A DNA stretch of 64,000 nt from Phoronis australis (lineage: Eukaryota > Phoronida > Phoronidae): positions 478,911 through 542,910 of the forward strand of contig NMRA01000032.1 in assembly GCA_002633005.1 (NCBI GenBank), read 5' to 3'. The translations under genes and the position numbers were made by a program. This document shows, piece by piece, positions 46,901 to 55,900 of this stretch; position 1 is the stretch's first letter, and every line of letters begins with the position of its first letter. Under the pieces are notes generated by a model. It was not told the origin of the DNA. It saw nothing but the letters and a program-made list of their open reading frames with translations, and did no database searches.

Positions 46901-49900
46901 CATTGTTACTTCGAAGTTTAAAAGTACCATTTAAATTTCTGTTCTGGCATCTGGTCAACTCTCTGGATCCCCTCATGTTTCAAATACACATTTCCAATCT
47001 TCCCATTTTTTGTATCATTAAATTTCCGTGTGTTTAACGAAGCACTAACTTCTACATTAAAACACTCATTCAAAAATTTTTTAAGACATCCTAAATTAGG
47101 TTTGACGTTAGCAAATTTCCTTTTAAAAATGAAAATTTTAGTTTGTAAAAGAAACCAATTCAAAATTCTATTCTTTTCATTTTGAAGACCAAATATTATG
47201 GTGGTTTTGTCTATTTCAAAATTTACTTGCATTGCAGTCGTTAACCAGAGACGTACCCCGTGCCAGAAAGAATTAACATATTCACATTCTAAAAATAAAT
47301 GTTCTAGAGTTTCGGGAAAGCATTTACAAAAAGTACAAGTATTTGAGTCCACGTATCCATTCTTATTTAAAAATTAGTTAGTAGGTAGAATTCTATGCAG
47401 TAAGGGGAACTGAAAGAAAAGTAAGCTTGTGTCATTTGTACATTCATGTGGAAGTTTGTAATAGAGGTTCCACATCTTCTCTGATAGCGAAAATCCCAAT
47501 ACTTCGAATTTCTTTTGAGCCGAAGGTATTACGTCATTTTTGCACAGAATATGGTAAGAATCCCGACACTCCTTTTTCGTCAAAATAATATTTTTTAGGG
47601 AAAAAGGTACAAGTGGTCCATATACCTTTTTTAGTATTAAGTCTTTGAAAAACGTTTTCAGGTATTTTTTATTGCACTGACAATTGAATAATATTTGAGA
47701 AAGCTGACATTAATCTGATGAATCGTCTGGAAACTTTCAAAGGTGTAGAAGTTACCATTCCAGTCTAAAAAATCGTTCACAAATATTATAATGAAAGATA
47801 TTATGGTATTCTACTTAGGCTTTTAAAGGAGAATGCCAACCGATTTAATTAGTCTTTTTTACCGTCTTAATCGGTCTATATCCACATCGCCTCTCATACG
47901 GTCGACCTCACCTTGCCGAGAGGTGTCGCGTTAACTTATGAGGAAGGTGAGAAACGACGCAGCGACGTCAGTGATTTGTCTGCAGAGTGAATGCCGCTGT
48001 ATTGCGGTGCATCGTTTCCACTTGTCCGAACTATGAACCTGCGAAGAAAGCGGCCTCCCGTTCAGTAACGCTAGGACCTTGCTAAAAAGCAAGACATCGC
48101 GAGATTACGTGAGATATTGCCGTGCATTTTAAATACGAACATGTGACTTTGACTAGGTTTTAGCTAGGTCCTAGCGTACATGTAGCTCCTAGCGTCTACT
48201 GAACGTACGCCGGGTATATCGTTTTTTCGACTTCCTCGAGAGCCCGAAATGCTTAGGAAGTGGCTCGCAGTAGTGAAGAATGAAAGGTAAGCCGTTAATA
48301 GCAAGTGTGAGGCCGTGAAACATCTCTGTGGCTGTGGCCGGCATTTCGTCGACAGTGGTTTTTTCTGACGAATTCCGGCTTACCAAAGCACTATCCATAC
48401 TTTCCGTTGCCTGTGCATCTTCACGGCGCCTCTCTAGTATTTCTTGATCAGTGTATTCCGGTTCGAACTGATAGCCTGTGAAACCTAACGATCCGACCCG
48501 TGAAGACTTCGTTGGGATGAGCTCCTGACTAAGTCGGGATTGGCGCCGGGTGAGTTGCCATGTAGACGTTTATTATTCTGCGTTCTGTTTCAAAATGAAT
48601 TATTCTCATCCTAACCAATGCTTCTATGAAACTGAAACAAAGTCTGTCTCATTAGCTACAATTTGTAATGCCTTTGTAGTATTCGTGAGTGCAAATGTTG
48701 GGAAGCCAATAATGAATAAACCACTGCGTTACCGGCTTTTGATGCTGGCAATAAAGGAAATTGACCAGGCACCGAGGCCGTGTGAGCGCTTCGCTAATTC
48801 AGTGTTTGCTGACAGAAAGCTGTTGTGAAACAATTACACGATTTTATATGCTATGGTAACATGTTAGGGGAATTCTTATTTTATTTAGAAATACAAATAC
48901 ATTATTGAAATCATTGTTACTGTACAGCCTTTGCCCTGACGGTCTGTGGAAGGGGAACCCGACTTCGCGGCCCCCGACAAGTAAATAGATTTTCAGTTTC
49001 GTGGCTAATTTACATAAATAATTAAGTGCACATTATTTTTTGGCTCACTATTATAACAGGAGGTTTAATTTCCAACTCAAGCTGATTTATGTTCGTGCCA
49101 GTCCCGGCAGCCGCGACGGGCCTGATCGGGTTCCGAGCCACTGGTCGGTATAACAAGCGTTTTGTGTGACTGTTAGAACTCAAATTTAATAGAGATCTAA
49201 GTTCTCCTGTCTGCATTTCACGGAAGAATATTCGAATTTATCTCCGAACAGACCCCAAACTCCTGCTACGCCACCTTGGTAAATTGGCGTGCCGAACTTT
49301 GAAGGCTACAGTGTGTCCAAATACCAATAAATCCGTAACAGCGAAACAAAACAACACGTTTTTATAAGAATTCGGTGTATTTCTAAGGGTTTTGGCATCG
49401 AATTTTGATGATTTATTGGCGTTAAACGATGAATTCAAGCGATAAGCTGACCCCAGAAACCCGTGTTGTGAACTGCTGAACAGACTGCGTGTGAAATCAA
49501 TGACGTCATTGGATAATTTCAACACCTCCGTCTGCCGTCAGGTGTCAGGTAATTCAACCGAACGTGCCGTTATCGAGTAGAACTACTCGATCTAAATTGA
49601 TACAAAATAGGTTGTTTTTTGGGTGGCATTCTCCTTTAAATGTATTATCGTTTGGCTATGTAGTATTAAGTAACCGGGGTAGATAGTTTTCGTCCCTCAC
49701 GATCAGCACAAGAAATCTCACAGAGATCTGCCGATAAAAAATGTCGTTCGTAGGAAAGGATCTGTGATTCAAGGGTACACGTTGAGAGAAAAAGAATTCT
49801 TGTTTATGAAAAAAGAAAGTCAGCCCGTGAAGAACAATGTTCTCCATGAGCAAAGAACACAATAAGTGAGAACGTTCGTGCTGTTCGTGAGACTAGAAGA

Positions 49901-52900
49901 CTATAAACTTTGACAAACTTGTGGGGCAGTCCAAACTACAACAGGTCGCGGCTGGATTTTACGAAGCCCAAAGCGATTTTTTATTACAGACCATTCCTGT
50001 TTTCTCTTACAATCCTCTATCTTTTTGCATTACAGAACATTGCGACGCTCTCGTTGATTGCACACATTTTGGCTATATAGGACCAGACTGTTCGTGTGTT
50101 TGCCCAGACGGCCTGGGGGGAGTTGATTGCAATAGTTTGGCACCGACAGCTAGTCGTAAGTTATGATTATATGCAACTTGAATTGCTTACACATGTCTAT
50201 AGGCACATTTGTTGTCGTTGCCACTGTACGACAAACGAAACGTAAAAAATAATTGGAATTGTGACTAAAAGATACAATAACAATTAGAAACATTGTGTTT
50301 TATGATAATGATACATGCAATTGTGGTGGAATTTGTGAAATAACAAATTTTATTAAAGTTAATTAAATCAGTTTTTGGCCACAATAAGATCAAAAACCGG
50401 ACAATTGCCGCACAAATAAAAAAGTTCATGTTCAATTCAACGTTTCGTCTTTTCATTAGATATCATCAGGATATTTACAACAATTAGGTCAACAAGTGCC
50501 AACATACAGCTCAGGTAACATCCATAGAGTGAAGTGAGAGATACAAGGATATGGTCGGTAGCTGTTCATCACCATAGCTGCAGGGTAACAGAGCTCTGCA
50601 TGTTATTCAAAGAATCAGTGGCATGCTGGTTCTCAATGGCCAATGACTCTTTAATGTATAGTAACTCCTTATTGAGTTCTCTGCAGATAATACTAACAGA
50701 GTTGGCTTGGTGATTGTAGCTAATACAATGCCTATATAGGTTACTTTTCTCTGAGGTGTGATGTTCTTTCAACCTGTCACAGAGGCGTCTCTGTGTAAGT
50801 CCTATATAGAATTCCTTACAGTTGTCACATTCAACCTTATACACAACATTGCTCTTGTTCAATAAAGGGATGGGTAACTTCAGTTTACACAGCATATTGG
50901 AAAGTTTCCGAAGGGGTTTGAAAACAACTATCAGTTCAACTGCTGGGTCTATGCAATGAATAAGGCGAGATAATTAGCGTTTCAATTTTATAGTACTTGG
51001 CCCGGTGTAACCAAGAGAAAAGAAACTTTCTTTTTCTCGGGTCCAATAACAGCTATCTTATCTGCCTCATTCATTTTTGAAAGAAAGTGCCTTTTACAGC
51101 TATTCAGGAAATTCAGAGGGTAACCATTGGAACGCAATAACTGGAAAATCATAGCTACGTCACTATCAAAATTTAAATTGGTGGAGCAGATTCTCCAGGC
51201 ACGGTGTAACAAGCAATTGACTAGACCTCTCTTGTACTGGATAGGCACAAAACTATCAAATTTAAGGTAGAGCCCAGAAAAACTGGGCTTACGATACACA
51301 GATGTAACAACGGTGCTATTATCACGTTTAACCAAGACATCTAGAAAAAGTAAACATGACTCGCGCTCAGATTCAATGGTGAAGTTGATGGACGGATGCA
51401 TATTGTTCATGTGATTAAAAAAGATGTTGACTGAGCTCTTGGATGAAAACACAACAAATGTATCATCCACGTACCTACGATAAAATTGTGGTTTATAGTC
51501 CGGTGGACAACTAGCCAGAGCCTCAGTCTCGAGATTGCACATGAAAATATTAGCTAACACTGGTCCCAGGGGTGAACCCATGGCTACTCCGTCAATCTGA
51601 TCATAGAAGTTATCATCAAACAGAAAATGGTTATGTTTAACAGCGATCGTGAGTAACTTACGTAATTGGTTACGAGTCAATTTATGGACTTTGTCAGTAT
51701 CATTATACAGCTTGTTTAGACACAACTCAATGACTTCATCCACGGGTACATTAGTGAAGAGGCTGCAAACGTCTAGACTACACATTAAATGGTGCATCAT
51801 TAAGTGCACGGACTTCATTAACAAACTGAAAAGAATTTTTAAGTGTGTAGTCATTCTCACTGATAGGTTTGAGAATTTTAACTAGGAATTTGGCAAGCTC
51901 GTGAGTGTATGTTCCAACACATGACACAATAGGCCGCAGCGGTACACCATCCTTGTGTGTCTCAGGGAGGCCGTATAGACGTGCTGGCTGTGACCCGCAT
52001 GGTCTAATGAGATTGTAAGTGTCCTGGTCTAATGCACCTGTCCGTTTAAGATTATATAGACAGTTCTGTAGGTGTTGTTCGCGCTTAGCTGTCGGGCCAT
52101 GATCGAGCTTGACGAATTTAGAACTGTCATTAACAATGTCATGTAGCTTAGAGAGGTAATCAGTCTTATCCATGATCACAATACCGTTGCCTTTGTCAGG
52201 ACGCGCGATGGTGATGTCTTGGCGTTGTGACAGGGAACGCAAAGCCTCTTACTCATCCGGTGTGAGATTCTGGAGTTGGTTACTGTTATAACTGTAGATG
52301 TAGCGATAACACAGTTCCCGAAGGCGATGTTTAAGCCTCCTTTTGTCAGGGATTAGGGTAGAAGAGATCTTGTTGTAGAATGATTCGAACCGGCGATGCT
52401 TTAGTGTCCATGGCATTGATGTGATGAGTGGGGATACTGAAAGTTAACCCTTTGCTAAGGAGTGCTATTTCAGTATCAGTAAGTGGAGTACTGGAAAAAT
52501 TGACGACAACCTTGTTGTCATCGAGTACACTCACACTGTAGCCATGTTTGCGTTTGAGACTGCTGATCTTACTAGAAAAACTGGGCTCTACCTTAAATTT
52601 GATAGTTTTGTGCCTATCCAGTACAAGAGAGGTCTAGTCAATTGCCTATTACACCGTGTCTGGAGAATCTGCTCCACCAATTTAAATTTTGATAGTGACG
52701 TAGCTATGATTTTCCAGTTATTGCATTCCAATGGTTACCCTCTGAATTTCTTGAATAGCTGTAAAAGGCACTTTCTTTCAAAAATGAACGAGGCAGATAA
52801 GATAGCTGTTATTGGACCCGAGAAAAAGAAAGTTTTCTTTTCTCTTGGTTACACCGGGCCAAGTAGTATAAAATTGAAACGCCAATTATCTCGCCTTATT

Positions 52901-55900
52901 TATTGCATAGACCCAGCAGTTGAACTGATAGTTGTTTTCAAACCCCTTCGGAAACTTTCCAATATGCTGTGTAAACTGAAGTCACCCATCCCTTTATTGA
53001 ACAAGAGCAATGTTGTGTATAAGGTTGAATGTGACAACTGTAAGGAATTCTATATAGGACTCACACAGAGACGCCTCTGTGACAGGTTGAAAGAACATCA
53101 CACCTCAGAGAAAAGTAACCTATATAGGCATTGTATTAGCTACAATCACCAAGCCAACTCTGTTAGTATTATCTGCAGAGAACTTAATAAGGAGTTACTA
53201 TACATTAAAGAGTCATTGGCCATTGAGAACCAGCATGCCACTGATTCTTGAATAACATGCAGAGCTCTGTAACCCTGCAGCTATGGTAATGACCAGCTAC
53301 CGACCATATCCTTGTATCTCTCACTTCACTCTATGGATGTTACCTGAGCTGTATGTTGGCACTTGTTGTCCTAATTGTTGTAAATATCCTGATGATGTCT
53401 AATGAAAAGACGAAACGATGAATTGAACATGAACTTTTTTATTTGTGCGGCGATTGTCCGGTTTTTGATTTTATTAAAGTTATATTGATCTCTGTTTTGG
53501 AATTATGTCATCTTACCAGAGATTACCATTTTTATGTTACTTATATTATTCATTACATTGTAATTGTGTTAGTCATAATAAGTGACCTTATATCGCCTAC
53601 CTCCGTCTCCTGTTCATCTCTGGTAACGAGCTTGCAAGGCACGTGTCATATATCGATCATACTTATGACTACTGCGTTGGACCATCCCATTTTAAACAAT
53701 CATTGCTGTTCGAACCGTTAATTTAGCTCTCAATATAATTTTATCTGTCAAAAAAATAAAATGGTACTTTTTATGATTTTACTACCATTTAAGAAGACCA
53801 CGATAATGTAAACGAATATGATTTTGTACCCCTTGTTTATTGTGGCCTGTATTTTCTATTGTGAAACAAAAGTATCAAAATTTGAGAAATATGAAAAGTA
53901 CAAGGTGAATGAACATTCAATCATTTGTCGTTTTCAGCATGCGGTGATATACTCGCGGAAACTAGTGGCACCATCACAACGCCAAATTATCCCAAGTCTT
54001 ATGGAAATAACAGAGATTGCAACTGGCTTATACAGGTATCACTCGGACTAGGTTATTGCCATCCACGTTAGTAATGGCCCCACCTAAGCCGGAGGCAACA
54101 ATGCCTTCAAGAAAAAATGGGTAAAGCGTAAAATATAAGTGCTGTGCAAAAGCTAGGACAACTACAAAGACAGCAACACTAAAGACGACATCGACGACGT
54201 TCAAGACGACCTTGAACATCACGTCCTCGACGACAATGTCAGCCTTGACAATGGTCAGTGCAACACCGATAAAAACATCGAGGAAGACGAGGACTTCTCT
54301 TGCAGCAATACGTAGTCATCATCATAGTAATGTCATCAAGAACATTGTCAACGAAATTGATAAAAAAACAAAAAAAAATTATTAGTCAATAAAATAAATG
54401 TCATCAGAAAATAAATTTCGAGTAATTCAAGAAACTCATGTCGTAACCAAAACTGGTGAACGCTGTTGGCAACGCTTCACGTGGCCGATCCATGTAGTGT
54501 CAAAGGGAGCCGTCGCAGGACGCCAGAGCATTGAAGTCCTATAAATACCGTCTCAGTGACGTCTTGCATCCTAGTTTGATAATGTTTATCTAGTCTCGAG
54601 ATAGCGAATTATTACGTACTCTCTAAGCGCACCATTCTTGTCATTAGAACGTGCGAATGACAAGAAGTCCGAACCATGGTTGGTCTTGAACCTTGAGACG
54701 ACTACTGCACTGAGCCTTGAGAAACTTACTACGTGCGACGGACCTTAGCCTAATGTAAATATCGACTAACTTCAAAATGGAAAATCAGAGCGTCGATTAA
54801 CGGGTTACACAGCTCTGGTAGCTCTTGTCGTGATCTAAAAACATCCCTAGTTTCAACTTGTCGCTTCTATACAACATAACATTTAGTGACGTAGTCACTA
54901 TTTCCATGATTTGACACTGTAGCTGATATTTCTAAATTTCTATAAAATCTAGGGACCCCCCGGATCCACCATTACGCTTACATTCGATGACTTTGATATT
55001 GAAGACGACAACGTGTGTTCTTGGGATTATTTGGAGATAAAGACACATGGCCCACACCATGGTGGACCAAGGTATGTGTCACATAATTGCTCATTTCTTT
55101 CATGTAACCCGTAGTCTAGCATTTCATTGAAACTGAGTTGTGACATATGCTGAGTCTTTTTGTGTTCAGACTCACCGCGGAATACTCAAAATAAAACAGT
55201 TGCGTCCAGAACTCCGGAGTTCTTTAATCCTGAACTCCGTCCGCAATTAAGGAACAACGGAACTCACCTCTACATTTGTAAAAATCATATTTAGTGTACA
55301 AGAGAAATATGATAATCCGAGTCCCCGAATTCGATGTGCATGCATTCAAATCAAACTAACATTTCTTTTGGGACACCCTGTATAACTCATTACAAAACTT
55401 TGACGTGCTTAAAATTGCAAAATACGTTGAGAGCATTAATCAAAATATCTGTCTCAAGCTTGATTAATGAGTTACACGGGGCCCTGTTGTTGCATTATCT
55501 AGCAATATTTACGAAACCATCCAGTCTTGATACATTTAGCTTATGACACTGAGGAGAATGAGTTCAGCCTGTTGCAACAACATTTAGTCAGTTCTTCCTA
55601 AGTGCATAAATCAATTTTTATCGAAGTCTCTTTTCTAATTGAACGTCAAAGAAAACCAAAGATAGACGCTCAACAGTTTCTGAAATGTTTATTTGGGTTT
55701 CTGAGTATTATTTGTTTATGATTTCGTAGTAAAATTCTGGAAAGTAAAGAACATTTACCACACAAATTTAGGACCTGCATGTTGTTTCGCTCAGTGATAT
55801 TTGTCAGGGTTCTCCCGTCAGGTGGCTTTGGAAACTGCAAAATGTGATTGTACACAGAGGAGATTCATACAGCAAAAACACTCGATGACCAGGGACGACG

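Larger units (their letters stand above)
50362..53467. mobile_element. Composite inverted Penelope-like element
   Basis: A 3.1-kb insertion in protease B intron 7, flanked by 15-base direct repeats ATTTTATTAAAGTTA (50347-50361 and 53468-53482). The alignable gene A intron has the site once, near 27037-27051. The left part (minus strand) is a decayed Penelope-like element. The right part (52579-53467) is an inverted, 5'-truncated second copy matching 50391-51276. Paired inverted or tandem partial copies are a known habit of Penelope-like elements. Confidence 0.85.
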
